DNA of 64,000 nucleotides. It comes from Vibrio porteresiae DSM 19223. Lineage in GTDB: Bacteria > Pseudomonadota > Gammaproteobacteria > Enterobacterales > Vibrionaceae. Both the position numbers and the translations under genes were made by a program. The DNA lies in assembly GCF_024347055.1 (NCBI RefSeq), contig NZ_AP024895.1, forward strand, positions 744,001-808,000, given 5' to 3'. Shown here one piece after another: positions 1 through 8,457 of this stretch. Below the pieces are notes generated by a model that worked only from the letters and a program-made list of their open reading frames with translations, searched no databases and had not been told where the DNA came from. The stretch's first letter is position 1. Each line of letters starts with the position of its first letter.

Positions 1-170
1 AAGCAGTAATCTAACACCGTACAGAAAAAACGGTGGTCTTGGGACAATATGGCTTGTGTCTCGGCGAGGGACTCTGCACAGATGACCTCATAACCAAGTT
101 GAGATAATTGATTAAACAAGTAATTGCGAAATGCTCTGCTGTCTTCCACGACCAGAATTTTATGACTCAA
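1..170 (-). CDS. Response regulator, receiver domain (partial, runs off left edge)
   Basis: Only the first 56 residues are in the window. They begin MSHKILVVEDSRAF and continue to VLDYC at the edge. This is a CheY-like receiver fold: the acidic pair in VVED and the phospho-acceptor Asp in VLDY are both visible. There is no ATG. I chose the TTG at 168-170 because AAAGGTGAGGAA lies just upstream on the minus strand and the protein then starts in the usual place for a receiver domain. The output domain lies outside the window. In related vibrios the gene next to dinB is, from memory, a GGDEF response regulator, but that cannot be checked here. Confidence 0.75.
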   Translation of the reverse strand, partial: MSHKILVVEDSRAFRNYLFNQLSQLGYEVICAESLAETQAILSQDHRFFCTVLDYC

Positions 171-298
171 TTCCTCACCTTTACGCTAACGAATCCATGC
201 TCACGGCTCTTTTGATAACTCTAAAAAGGATAGAAGTAAATTTGAGAAACGCCCTTATTATTGCCTGCATTTGTGTGTGTGCTCCGTGATTATTGTGT

Positions 299-320
299 AT
301 ACTGTTTTTACATACAGTAT
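299..320 (+). promoter_or_regulatory. LexA (SOS) box upstream of dinB
   Basis: The core CTGTTTTTACATACAG at 302-317 fits the CTG-N10-CAG LexA operator of gammaproteobacteria, and the palindrome extends outward to ATACTG...CAGTAT. It lies 16 bp before the dinB start codon. DinB is a classical SOS gene, so LexA repression relieved by DNA damage is the natural reading. Confidence 0.85.
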
Positions 321-332
321 TGTCGGATTGAA

Positions 333-1403
333 ATGGTGGACACAGAGCGTCTTCGTAAAATTATTCATGTTGATATGGATTGTTTTTATGCCGCGGTCGA
401 AATGCGTGATCACCCAGAATATCGTGGGCGGCCGTTGGCTGTCGGTGGAAGCGAGAAACAACGTGGAGTGCTGAGTACTTGTAACTACGAAGCACGCCGA
501 TTTGGATTGCACTCAGCAATGCCAACTGCTCAAGCATTAAAATTGTGTCCTCACCTGCTGCTGGTTCCCGGTCGTATGCAAGTGTATAAATCGGTTTCCC
601 GCCAAATTCACGAAATCTTTCAGCGTTATACCTCGATTATTGAGCCGCTATCACTCGATGAAGCATTCCTTGATGTGAGTGATAGCCCAAAGTGCCATGG
701 GAGCGCCACTTTGATCGCAGAGGCGATTCGGCGTGATATCTGGCAAGAGTTACAACTCACGGCATCTGCTGGTGTTGCCCCTGTGAAGTTTCTGGCCAAA
801 GTAGCCTCAGACATGAATAAGCCCAATGGGCAATTTGTCGTTCCGCCGGAGAAAGTGCAGGAGGTAGTGGATAAGCTGCCTCTGGGCAAAATCCCCGGAG
901 TTGGAAAGGTGAGTTTAGAGAAATTGAACCGAGCCGGGTTTTATCTCTGTGAGGACATTAAAAACAGTGACTATCGCGATCTATTGATCAAATTTGGTCG
1001 TTTAGGGGAATCGCTTTGGAAGAAAAGCCACGGTATCGATCGCCGCGAAGTCATTGTTGAACGGGAACGAAAATCCGTCGGTGTCGAACGAACGTTTAGC
1101 CAAAACATCTCCACCTATGAAGAGTGTTGGCAAGTTATCGAAGAGAAGTTATTTCCGGAACTTGACCAGCGGCTAACCAAAGCGAGTCCGGAAAGAGCCA
1201 TCATCAAACAAGGTATTAAAGTGAAGTTTGCGGATTTTCAATTGACGACCATCGAGCACATTCATCCGCAACTAGAGCTCGGTGATTTTCGCGGTTTACT
1301 GAGTGAAGTACTAAGACGGCAACAAGGGCGGGAAATTCGCTTGCTTGGATTATCCGTGATGCTCAAACCCGAAGCACCTGGTGAGCAATTGAGCTTTTTT
1401 TAA
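333..1403 (+). CDS. dinB: DNA polymerase IV (Y-family translesion polymerase)
   Basis: The 356-residue product copies past damaged template bases and is error-prone. The N-terminus (RKIIHVDMDCFYAAVEM) carries the first catalytic Asp. SLDEAFLDV near residue 105 carries the second acidic pair. A helix-hairpin-helix region (GKIPGVGKVS) follows, and then the little-finger domain. The C-terminus EQLSFF looks like a beta-clamp binding peptide. The frame is open from 261, but the start at 333 gives the normal family N-terminus and places the LexA box at 299-320 outside the coding region. Length is normal (about 350). Confidence 0.95.
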   Translation: MVDTERLRKIIHVDMDCFYAAVEMRDHPEYRGRPLAVGGSEKQRGVLSTCNYEARRFGLHSAMPTAQALKLCPHLLLVPGRMQVYKSVSRQIHEIFQRYTSIIEPLSLDEAFLDVSDSPKCHGSATLIAEAIRRDIWQELQLTASAGVAPVKFLAKVASDMNKPNGQFVVPPEKVQEVVDKLPLGKIPGVGKVSLEKLNRAGFYLCEDIKNSDYRDLLIKFGRLGESLWKKSHGIDRREVIVERERKSVGVERTFSQNISTYEECWQVIEEKLFPELDQRLTKASPERAIIKQGIKVKFADFQLTTIEHIHPQLELGDFRGLLSEVLRRQQGREIRLLGLSVMLKPEAPGEQLSFF

Positions 1404-1493
1404 TTTGCTGCGAAATTGAGTACACTGTTGCTTATACTCAAGTCACTTGTGATTTCCCATCTACCCAGTTACCTGTTTTTAAGAGAGAAAATG

Positions 1494-2237
1494 ATGAGAC
1501 CAATACTCTTTGTTGTCACCCTACTGACGTGCACTTCAGCGTTAGCTGCTCAGTGTCGCGTAGATGTGAAAAATGAAGTGCATATCAACAGTGAACACGT
1601 TGAGATTCATCGTGCTGATGGACAGATTGCGACAATGACTGCGAATAACCAGCTCAGCATTGATGGCAAATCTGTACCGCTGGATTCAGAGCAAGCCTCT
1701 GCGATGGAGCGCTTTCGTCAAAGCATGAGCGATAGTGTGCCGAGAGTGAAGCAGGTGATTAACGATGGGTTGGTGATGGCCGATTCTGTCATCGATGATA
1801 TCTCGACCAGCTTAGGAAAACCGGGTGCATTTGATAATCTCAAACAAGGCGTACGCTCTTACGCTCAAGAGTGGGAAAGCCGTTACTACAAAAATGGTGA
1901 ATTAGTATTACCGGCAAGTAGTTATGAACAGATGCAGCAAGAGTGGATGGCTGAATTTGATAAGGCAAAGGTCTTTTTTAGTCGTGAATTTATGACCAGT
2001 GCTTTCGATACGATAGCTAAGAGCATGAAGCAAGAAGGTGGTTTTAATCTTACCCAGCTCAATGATGTTATGGCTAAGCTCAAAACCTCGATGGCAGAGC
2101 ATTTAAAAGCACATCAAAAACAGATGGATAAGCAGCGTGATGAGCTGTGTGATTCATTAGATAACATTGTTGAGCAGGAGAAATCACTGCATAAGAAGAT
2201 TCCACAACTAAAAGATTATCAAGTCTTCACTATTTAA
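1494..2237 (+). CDS. YggN-like (DUF2884) secreted protein
   Basis: A 247-residue protein with a signal peptide (MRPILFVVTLLTCTSALAA, cleavage probably before QCRVDV). The rest is hydrophilic and helical, rich in Lys, Glu and Gln, ending in a likely coiled coil. It resembles the DUF2884/YggN family, whose function is not known. Two adjacent ATGs exist (1491 and 1494). I chose 1494 because AGAGAG at 1482-1487 is then better spaced. It follows dinB by 90 bp and ends at a strong terminator. A periplasmic location is inferred. Confidence 0.75.
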   Translation: MRPILFVVTLLTCTSALAAQCRVDVKNEVHINSEHVEIHRADGQIATMTANNQLSIDGKSVPLDSEQASAMERFRQSMSDSVPRVKQVINDGLVMADSVIDDISTSLGKPGAFDNLKQGVRSYAQEWESRYYKNGELVLPASSYEQMQQEWMAEFDKAKVFFSREFMTSAFDTIAKSMKQEGGFNLTQLNDVMAKLKTSMAEHLKAHQKQMDKQRDELCDSLDNIVEQEKSLHKKIPQLKDYQVFTI

Positions 2238-2267
2238 GCTCACTAAGCTTAGATATCCCAATTTAAT

Positions 2268-2300
2268 AAGGCGCTGTTTTACAGCGCCTTATTAGTTTTT
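2268..2300 (+). terminator. Rho-independent terminator after the YggN-like gene
   Basis: A perfect 9 bp stem, AAGGCGCTG (2268-2276) with CAGCGCCTT (2282-2290), has a 5 nt loop and is followed by ATTAGTTTTT. Confidence 0.85.
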
Positions 2301-2481
2301 ATTGAGGCAAGTTATTGCTCGATTGAATGAAAGAATAAAAAACAACCAGAGAGGATGAGATTAAGATAATTGTTTATTGTTTGGCACTTTATTAGTTCAC
2401 ATCACTTAAATTCATTGCCTAATTAGCAGATTTAATTTAATGTACTAGTCAACTAGTTCGTAAGTGTATTTGTGAGTGGTA

Positions 2482-3837
2482 ATGACGCAATCAGCATCTC
2501 GAGAGACCTTTGGTTCTCGTCTTGGATTTATTCTTTCTGCAGCAGGCGCAGCGGTAGGCTTAGGCAATATTTGGGGATTTCCTACTCAAGCCGCCAGTAA
2601 TGGTGGTGGCGCATTCTTGCTCGTCTATCTAGTCCTGATCTTGGTTGTTGCCTATCCCATGTTGGTGGTGGAAATGGCAATTGGCCGTTATGGCCAAGCG
2701 AACCCAGTTGATAGCATGCGAGCATTAACCAACAATGCTATGGCGAAGCGAGCCGGCAGTGTTGTAGGTTGGTTGGGGTTAAGTGTTCCTAGTGCCGTGT
2801 TGGCTTTCTACAGTATCGTTGGCGGCTGGATCATCTGTTATATGCTTGGCGCAATAACGGACATTGCTGGCTTGCAAGCGGCGACTGAGTGGTTAAAGGG
2901 GTTTAGTGTTGAGCGTAACCTGTTTGGTACCGTGCTGTTTTATGTCTTTACCATTTTAATTGTGCAGGGTGGGGTGAAAGATGGGATCGAAAAATGGTCC
3001 ACTCGATTGATGCCCGCGTTGTTTATCCTGTTTGGTGTGATGTTTGTTTACATCATGATGCAACAGGGGGCGATGGAAGGTCTACGTCACTACTTGATTC
3101 CAGACTTTGCCAAAGTGTGGGATAAAAAACTGATTCTCGCTGCGATGGGGCAAGGCTTCTTCTCTTTGACCATTGGTGGTTGTTCGATGCTGATTTACGG
3201 CTCTTATCTCAGCAAGAAAGAAAATTTGCCGAAAATGGCGATGAACGTCACCTTAGTCGATACGGCAGTGGCTTTCGTTGCTGGCTTAGTGGTGTTGCCT
3301 GCCATGTTTGTTGCAATGCATAAAGGTGTGCCAATCTATGGCGCCGATGGTTCACTGCTGAGCTCTGATACGCTGGTGTTTCGCGTGCTACCTATGCTGT
3401 TTGATAGCTTAGGTCTCTTGGGACAAATGTTTGCAGTGGTGTTCTTCTTACTGCTGACCATTGCCGCATTGACATCATCCATCTCAATGTTGGAATGTCC
3501 AGTGGCTTTGGTTGGTGAACGCTTCAATACCAAACGTACACCAACTGCTTGGGTACTCGGTTTGATTATTGCTCTGTTTAGTATTGTTATCGTTTATCAC
3601 TTTGAAACCTTATTTGGTTTAGTGGCTATGGTCGCAACGCAATATCTACAACCTTTTACGGCACTGCTGTTCTGTTTGTTTGGTGGTTGGGTATGGAGAA
3701 GCAATGCGAAGTTTAATGAGCTTTCTCTAGGGTTTGAAGAGTTCCGCAATAGCCTGTTTGGTAAAATCTGGCCTTGGTATGTACGCATCGTATGCCCTGT
3801 ATTGGTGGCTGCGATCATCTGGGCATCGTTTAATTAA
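2482..3837 (+). CDS. Sodium-dependent transporter, NSS (SNF) family
   Basis: The 451-residue inner-membrane protein has about 11-12 hydrophobic segments. The first carries the NSS signature around GAAVGLGNIWGFP, the sodium-binding unwound helix TM1, preceded by a conserved Arg-rich gate (SRLGFILSAAG). Family members couple sodium entry to uptake of amino acids or related amines. The substrate cannot be read from the sequence. An in-frame GTG lies at 2476, but ATG at 2482 is preferred. The ribosome site is weak. It is a single-gene unit with terminators on both sides. Confidence 0.88.
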   Translation: MTQSASRETFGSRLGFILSAAGAAVGLGNIWGFPTQAASNGGGAFLLVYLVLILVVAYPMLVVEMAIGRYGQANPVDSMRALTNNAMAKRAGSVVGWLGLSVPSAVLAFYSIVGGWIICYMLGAITDIAGLQAATEWLKGFSVERNLFGTVLFYVFTILIVQGGVKDGIEKWSTRLMPALFILFGVMFVYIMMQQGAMEGLRHYLIPDFAKVWDKKLILAAMGQGFFSLTIGGCSMLIYGSYLSKKENLPKMAMNVTLVDTAVAFVAGLVVLPAMFVAMHKGVPIYGADGSLLSSDTLVFRVLPMLFDSLGLLGQMFAVVFFLLLTIAALTSSISMLECPVALVGERFNTKRTPTAWVLGLIIALFSIVIVYHFETLFGLVAMVATQYLQPFTALLFCLFGGWVWRSNAKFNELSLGFEEFRNSLFGKIWPWYVRIVCPVLVAAIIWASFN

Positions 3838-3860
3838 ACCAATCAAAATATCGAATAGAA

Positions 3861-3891
3861 AAATGCCCCTAACTTTAGGGGCACTTTTATG
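3861..3891. terminator. Bidirectional terminator between NSS transporter and M14 gene
   Basis: Stem TGCCCCT/AGGGGCA with loop AACTTT is flanked by an A-run on the left and ACTTTTAT on the right. It lies between two convergent genes and could serve both. Confidence 0.75.
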
Positions 3892-3892
3892 G

Positions 3893-4969
3893 TTAAGGCT
3901 GGGCCGGATGAAGGTGCCCTGTGGTGAGCGGTTCAAGTTCCATATCACTGATGTCTTCAATAAACTCTTCCACAATCTGCTCAACAATTTCATCATCTTG
4001 CGAGAAGTAGGCAATGTTAAATACGGCATCCCCCTCATTGACTAGCGGTAGGGTTTGCTGACCAATGATGATCCCGCCTTTGTTCGCTTTGAGTTCTTCT
4101 TTGATTTTACCTAGCGGCGAGTTCACGTAAGCGAGAATCTGACCTTTCTCTACCTTGTCGCCTAGTGTTACTAGGGTACGCAAAATGCCATCGGTTTCAG
4201 CCCGCGCCCAACTGGTGGATTTAGCAATCACGGTACTTGGTGTTTTCTTGCGACTCTTACGTAACATACCGACCGCTTGCATCGTTCTGAGGATACCCAT
4301 GACGCCAGCATGAATCGCAATCGGATCGAAGCGTAACGCTTCTCCCGCTTCGTAAGTCAGTACTGTGATTCCACACTGTTCCGCTTCACTGCGTAGAGAA
4401 CCGCCGCGCAGCGGGGAGTCTAGGGTTACAGGGGTTGCAAAAGCTTGGGCAATACGTAGTGTTTCAGGATTACTCAAGTCAGCACGAATTTGCGGTAGGT
4501 TCGTTCGGTGAATTGCACCGGTGTGCAAATCGATAATGTAGTTACAGCGAGTGACCACTTGAGAAAAGAAGGTGTGTGCCATTCGTGAGGCTAGGGAGCC
4601 TTTTTCACTGCCAGGGAAGCAGCGGTTTAAGTCACGACGGTCGGGCAAATAACGGGATTTGTGAATAAAGCCAAACACGTTGACTATCGGAACGGCAATC
4701 AAGGTGCCTTTGAGTTTACTGGCATCAATCGAATTGACGAGCTGTCTTACAATTTCTACACCATTTAATTCATCACCATGAATGGCGGCATTAACCATCA
4801 TGACTGGCCCTTCGTGGGCACCGTTTACGATTTCTATGGGGATGGATAATGGGGAGTGGGTATAAAGCTTGGCGGCTTCGAGCTCAATAACAGCTCTGCC
4901 AGCTGGGGGAACAGACTCCCCCAGAAGATGAAAAGCGACGTTTTTTTTAACTTTGTTAACCTTTTCCAC
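3893..4969 (-). CDS. M14-type succinylglutamate desuccinylase/aspartoacylase family protein
   Basis: A zinc-dependent amidohydrolase family protein. Family metal ligands are visible in HGDELNGVE (HxxE) and in DLHTGA, with a later acidic residue in TYEAGEALRF that matches the catalytic Glu of the family. The C-terminal third (ETDGILRTLVTLGDKVEKGQILAYV) resembles the beta-barrel lid of aspartoacylases. The frame is open up to an ATG at 5017, which would overlap rimK by 62 nt. I prefer the GTG at 4969: it has AAGGA 9 nt upstream, overlaps rimK by only 14 nt and gives 358 residues. It is the third gene of the protease-rimK operon, so it may remove or trim amino acids that RimK adds. That is inference; the substrate is unknown. 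Confidence 0.82.
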   Translation of the reverse strand: MEKVNKVKKNVAFHLLGESVPPAGRAVIELEAAKLYTHSPLSIPIEIVNGAHEGPVMMVNAAIHGDELNGVEIVRQLVNSIDASKLKGTLIAVPIVNVFGFIHKSRYLPDRRDLNRCFPGSEKGSLASRMAHTFFSQVVTRCNYIIDLHTGAIHRTNLPQIRADLSNPETLRIAQAFATPVTLDSPLRGGSLRSEAEQCGITVLTYEAGEALRFDPIAIHAGVMGILRTMQAVGMLRKSRKKTPSTVIAKSTSWARAETDGILRTLVTLGDKVEKGQILAYVNSPLGKIKEELKANKGGIIIGQQTLPLVNEGDAVFNIAYFSQDDEIVEQIVEEFIEDISDMELEPLTTGHLHPAQP

Positions 4970-5861
4970 GTGTTTTGGTCCTTTTGCTTGCCGCATTCTT
5001 TTCGATAAATTCGACAATCATTCCGGCAATATCTTTCCCTGTTGCGGCTTCTATGCCTTCAAGGCCGGGAGATGAGTTGACTTCCATGACAAGTGGACCA
5101 CGTTCTGAGCGCAGTAAATCGACGCCCGCGACATTCAGTCCCATTGCTTTAGCTGCTTCGATAGCGGTTTTACGTTCTTGAGGGGTGATTTTCACCAATG
5201 AAGCCGTACCACCTCTATGAAGATTAGAACGGAATTCACCTTCTGCACCCTGACGTTTCATCGCCGCGATCACTTTATCACCAATCACAAAGCAGCGAAT
5301 ATCCGCGCCGCCTGCTTCTTTGATGTACTCTTGTACCATGATATTGGCTTTTAAACCCATAAAAGCTTCAATCACGCTTTCTGCAGCTGTACGTGTTTCT
5401 GCTAGAACCACCCCAATACCTTGAGTGCCTTCAAGCAGTTTGATTACAACCGGTGCACCACCAACCATATCCAGAAGATCTTTAACATCATCTGGTTTGC
5501 TGGCAAAGCCAGTGATCGGCATACCGATCCCTTTGCGTGATAGTAGCTGCATTGAGCGTAACTTATCACGAGAGCGGCTAATTGCAACGGACTCATTCAC
5601 TGGGTAGACGCCCATCATTTCAAATTGGCGTAAAACCGCAGTGCCATAGAAAGTCACTGAGGCACCAATGCGTGGAATGACCGCATCAAAACCAGTCAGT
5701 TCTTCACCTTTAAAGTGAATTTGTGGCTGATCCGAATTGATATTCATATAACAGCGTAGTGCATCAATAACTTTGACTTCGTGACCACGCTGTTTGCAAG
5801 CATCTATCAGGCGTTGGGTCGAATAGAGCGAGCCGTTGCGCGACAGAATACCAATTTTCAT
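4956..5861 (-). CDS. rimK: RimK-type alpha-L-glutamate ligase (ATP-grasp)
   Basis: The 301-residue protein matches RimK along its length: N-terminal Rossmann-like part (MKIGILSRNGSLYSTQRL), then ATP-grasp with PVVIKLLEGTQGIGVVL, the RSNLHRGG loop and the metal-binding MEVNSSPGLEGIE near the end. In E. coli RimK adds glutamates to the C-terminus of ribosomal protein S6. The start lies within 4 nt of the stop of the upstream protease gene (ATGA-type overlap), so the two are translationally coupled. The product is cytoplasmic. Confidence 0.93.
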   Translation of the reverse strand: MKIGILSRNGSLYSTQRLIDACKQRGHEVKVIDALRCYMNINSDQPQIHFKGEELTGFDAVIPRIGASVTFYGTAVLRQFEMMGVYPVNESVAISRSRDKLRSMQLLSRKGIGMPITGFASKPDDVKDLLDMVGGAPVVIKLLEGTQGIGVVLAETRTAAESVIEAFMGLKANIMVQEYIKEAGGADIRCFVIGDKVIAAMKRQGAEGEFRSNLHRGGTASLVKITPQERKTAIEAAKAMGLNVAGVDLLRSERGPLVMEVNSSPGLEGIEAATGKDIAGMIVEFIEKNAASKRTKTRGKG

Positions 5862-6304
5862 TCTTCAGTTTCCTCAAATGGGATTAAAAACGATTCAACA
5901 GGATCAACAACGATGCGTTGGTGCATAGCCGTACGGCCAAGCAGCATACGAAATGCCATGTTTTCTCTGTTAGTTAGTGTAATTTCAGCTGGCCAACTTT
6001 GGCCACCTAAGCAAATGTCTGTACGAATCACGTAACGCTTCTCTTCATGACCACCGGAATCACGAACGATGCGTTCATCAACGATGGGCGCTTCGCATTC
6101 GGCAATCTGATCTTCGTTACGTTGTTTTGGGTGGATCCAAAAGCGCACCCAAGGCGCACCGTCACGCTCAAACGTTTCTAAACGGAAGGCGTGTAAACAG
6201 GAGGTTCGTGCACCTGTGTCGATTTTGGCTTTAATCTTATTAATGCCTAAGCCAGGAAGGCTGAGGGTCTCTCGCCATCCGACAATCATTTTTTCTTTCA
6301 TCAT
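5858..6304 (-). CDS. RimB-like retropepsin-fold protease
   Basis: A 148-residue protein with VGWRETLSLPGLGINKIKAKIDTGARTSCLHA at its N-terminus (positions about 8-40). The DTGA motif is the active-site signature of retropepsin-like aspartic proteases. The family is often labelled 'ATP-dependent zinc protease' in databases, though no zinc or ATP motif is evident here. In Pseudomonas, RimB partners RimK and modulates its glutamylation of S6. Three candidate ATGs exist (6304, 6301, 6289), and the ribosome site does not decide between them. It is the first gene of the operon with rimK and the M14 gene. Confidence 0.85.
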   Translation of the reverse strand: MMKEKMIVGWRETLSLPGLGINKIKAKIDTGARTSCLHAFRLETFERDGAPWVRFWIHPKQRNEDQIAECEAPIVDERIVRDSGGHEEKRYVIRTDICLGGQSWPAEITLTNRENMAFRMLLGRTAMHQRIVVDPVESFLIPFEETEE

Positions 6305-6607
6305 AATGTCTTTCGTTGGAGAGTTTGAAATTCATCTTTGGACCAGCGATCTTGGTTTCGCTGTCAGGAGCGGCATTTGTGGACGAAATCTGTCCTAAGC
6401 CTTGAGGGGGCGAACTCTAGCAGCTGACTCTTTGCTGTTGCCAATGAAAAATATCATTCGTATCGACAAATTTAATTAATCATTCTCAAAGCTTTTCAGG
6501 ATAAATCTGAACGCAAATCACAGCTTATTGCGTTTGTGTGACCACCTAATGACACTGTCGACCCGACAGAGACAAAAAAGCCGAATCCAAGGATTCGGCT
6601 TTTAAGG
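6305..6607. other. Intergenic region, rimB-like gene to pepD
   Basis: About 300 bp with no gene. It must contain the promoter of the minus-strand protease-rimK-M14 operon, but I see no convincing -35/-10 pair. The terminator of pepD is at its right end. Confidence 0.6.
6574..6604 (-). terminator. Terminator of pepD
   Basis: Nearly loop-free hairpin AAAAGCCGAATCC/GGATTCGGCTTTT with A- and T-runs on both sides. It is oriented for the minus-strand pepD mRNA and able to work in both directions. Confidence 0.85.
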
Positions 6608-8080
6608 TTAGGCTTTTGTTGGAATATTTTCTAGCAAACAAAGCATTTGTTGCCAGAATAATTCCACGGTATCAATTTTGACTTTCTCATCAGGAGAGTG
6701 TGGGAACTTGATGGTTGGGCCAAAAGAGATCATATCCATGTTTGGATAAGGTTTTTTGAACAGACCACATTCAAGGCCAGCGTGAATCACCATGATGTTT
6801 GGCTTGTGACCATAGATGCCTTCATACATGTCACGGAAGATGTGCATGATGGCTGAGTCTGCATCCGGTTTCCAGCCTGGGTAAGCGTTAGCAAAACGAA
6901 TGCTTGCGCCAGCCAGTTGAGCAACCGAGGTCAACATACCTTCAATTTGTTCACGGCCTGAGTCGATCAATGAACGAATCAAACAAAGTACCGTCACTTT
7001 ATCTGCTTTGGTAGTCACCACGCCCACGTTCAATGAGGTTTCAACCACACCTTCAATTTCATCACTCATGCGCATCACGCCGTTTGGACAAGCGTTTAGA
7101 CCAGCGATAAAGGTCTGCTGTGATGCAGCAGAGAATACGTCGAATGACCCCGTCACTTCTTCATTAAACGTAACGATGTTGGTTTCGATTTTATTTAGCT
7201 CTTCTTTAATTAGAGCAGTAAAGGCGCTAAATGCTTGCTCAAGAGCGGATTGATTTTGTTCTGCAACAGCAACAGTCACGAAGCCTTCACGTGGAATCGC
7301 ATTACGTAGGCTACCGCCACGAAAATCGATAAGACGCAGATCCAAACCTTGAGTATGATCCGCTAGGAAACGGCCCAGTAGTTTGTTGGCATTAGCACGA
7401 CCTGTATGAATGTCTGCACCTGAGTGGCCGCCTTTTAATCCTTTTAGAATCAATTTACGAACCACGAAACCTGCAGGTAGCGCTTCACGTTGAATTGGGA
7501 AAGTGAATGCGCCGTCTACACCACCAGCACAGCCCATGTACACTTCGCCTTCGGTTTCAGAATCGGTGTTAAGTAGGATGTCACCTTCTAACCAACCTTC
7601 TTTCAAACCAAATGCGCCAGTCATACCCGCTTCTTCATCGATCGTCAGTAGCACTTCTAGTGGACCGTGTTTGATCTCTTTAGAGGCCAGAACAGCAAGA
7701 CAGGTTGCCATACCGATACCGTTATCCGCACCAAGAGTTGTGCCTTTAGCGGTTACCCATTCACCATCAACGTAAGGTTGAATAGGATCTTTGGTAAAGT
7801 CGTGATCGGTATCTTCATTTTTCTGAGGCACCATATCAATGTGAGCCTGCAGCACCACACCTTTACGGTTTTCCATTCCTGCCGTGGCAGGTTTTTTGAT
7901 AATCACGTTGCCTGTTTCATCACGGCGAACATCCAAACCTTCGCTGCTTGCCCAATCAACAATATAACTTGCTAACTGTTCTTCGTGTTTTGAAGGGTGT
8001 GGAATTGAACAGATCTTATCAAAGAACTGCCAAACAGGGGCCGGGGACAATAGGCTAATTTCAGAATGGAATTCAGACAC
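6608..8080 (-). CDS. pepD: Aminoacyl-histidine dipeptidase (peptidase D, carnosinase-like)
   Basis: The 490-residue M20-family metallopeptidase hydrolyses Xaa-His and related dipeptides in the cytosol. Metal ligand motifs are in sequence order: LQAHIDMVPQ with the catalytic Asp, TTLGADNGIGMA, TIDEEAGMTGA (catalytic Glu pair), NTDSETEGE, and a C-terminal HAGLECGLF. Length matches E. coli PepD (485). It is monocistronic, with its own terminator. A small hairpin (GCCGC-TTGGT-GCGGC) lies about 40 bp upstream in the leader. Confidence 0.95.
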   Translation of the reverse strand: MSEFHSEISLLSPAPVWQFFDKICSIPHPSKHEEQLASYIVDWASSEGLDVRRDETGNVIIKKPATAGMENRKGVVLQAHIDMVPQKNEDTDHDFTKDPIQPYVDGEWVTAKGTTLGADNGIGMATCLAVLASKEIKHGPLEVLLTIDEEAGMTGAFGLKEGWLEGDILLNTDSETEGEVYMGCAGGVDGAFTFPIQREALPAGFVVRKLILKGLKGGHSGADIHTGRANANKLLGRFLADHTQGLDLRLIDFRGGSLRNAIPREGFVTVAVAEQNQSALEQAFSAFTALIKEELNKIETNIVTFNEEVTGSFDVFSAASQQTFIAGLNACPNGVMRMSDEIEGVVETSLNVGVVTTKADKVTVLCLIRSLIDSGREQIEGMLTSVAQLAGASIRFANAYPGWKPDADSAIMHIFRDMYEGIYGHKPNIMVIHAGLECGLFKKPYPNMDMISFGPTIKFPHSPDEKVKIDTVELFWQQMLCLLENIPTKA

Positions 8081-8373
8081 GGATAACTCCTAGATGTGTA
8101 ATCTTTCCTGATGCGACTCGCCGCTTGGTGCGGCATGGGATCAAGAGGGATAAATTTGTTTCACAGCATACCACTCTGATCGTGATGGGAGTAGCGTTTC
8201 AACGTGAAAGTGGCGGATCTCACGCTTCTATTTACAAAATTATCTATTAAATCATTGAGATAAAAATGATCGGATCGACATAATATGGGAGGTTTAATTA
8301 CCTTGTTTCATATGTTTTTTGCGCTCCATGTCCTAAAATCTCCATTAAAATGTAATTTTATTACCAAAAATAA
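8081..8373. other. Upstream region of pepD
   Basis: Non-coding AT-rich stretch. On the minus strand an extended -10 (TGGTATGCT, about 8168-8176) could drive pepD. The small hairpin GCCGC/GCGGC lies at about 8119-8134. Nothing else is clear. Confidence 0.4.
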
Positions 8374-8387
8374 TTGAGTTAGATCAA
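8374..8387 (+). promoter_or_regulatory. FNR-like site (TTGAG-N4-ATCAA)
   Basis: TTGAGTTAGATCAA matches the FNR consensus TTGAT-N4-ATCAA at 9 of 10 specified bases. It lies about 80 bp before the proposed start of the ncRNA. One such match is not proof of FNR binding. Confidence 0.45.
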
Positions 8388-8400
8388 TAAAAGAAAGTTT

Positions 8401-8416
8401 TGTGATTTTTATCACC
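8401..8416 (+). promoter_or_regulatory. CRP-like site (TGTGA-N6-TCACC)
   Basis: TGTGATTTTTATCACC is a near-perfect CRP/Vfr-type palindrome centred at 8408.5. This is roughly 50-60 bp upstream of the likely transcription start of the ncRNA. Confidence 0.55.
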
Positions 8417-8423
8417 TTAACTC

Positions 8424-8451
8424 TTGTAATAAATTTTCTTGGTGGTATATT
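8424..8451 (+). promoter_or_regulatory. Candidate sigma-70 promoter of the ncRNA
   Basis: TTGTAA at 8424-8429 and TATATT at 8446-8451 are 16 bp apart. A second possible -10, TATAAC, lies at 8452-8457. Transcription would start near 8458-8464. Confidence 0.45.
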
Positions 8452-8457
8452 TATAAC

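Noticed and set aside
2443..2458. Near-palindrome ACTAGT/ACTAGT before the NSS transporter
   Set aside because: It is short and AT-rich, with no known operator match. It could be chance.
4956..5017. Longer ATG start for the M14 protein
   Set aside because: It would overlap rimK by 62 nt with no ribosome site. The GTG at 4969 has AAGGA at good spacing.
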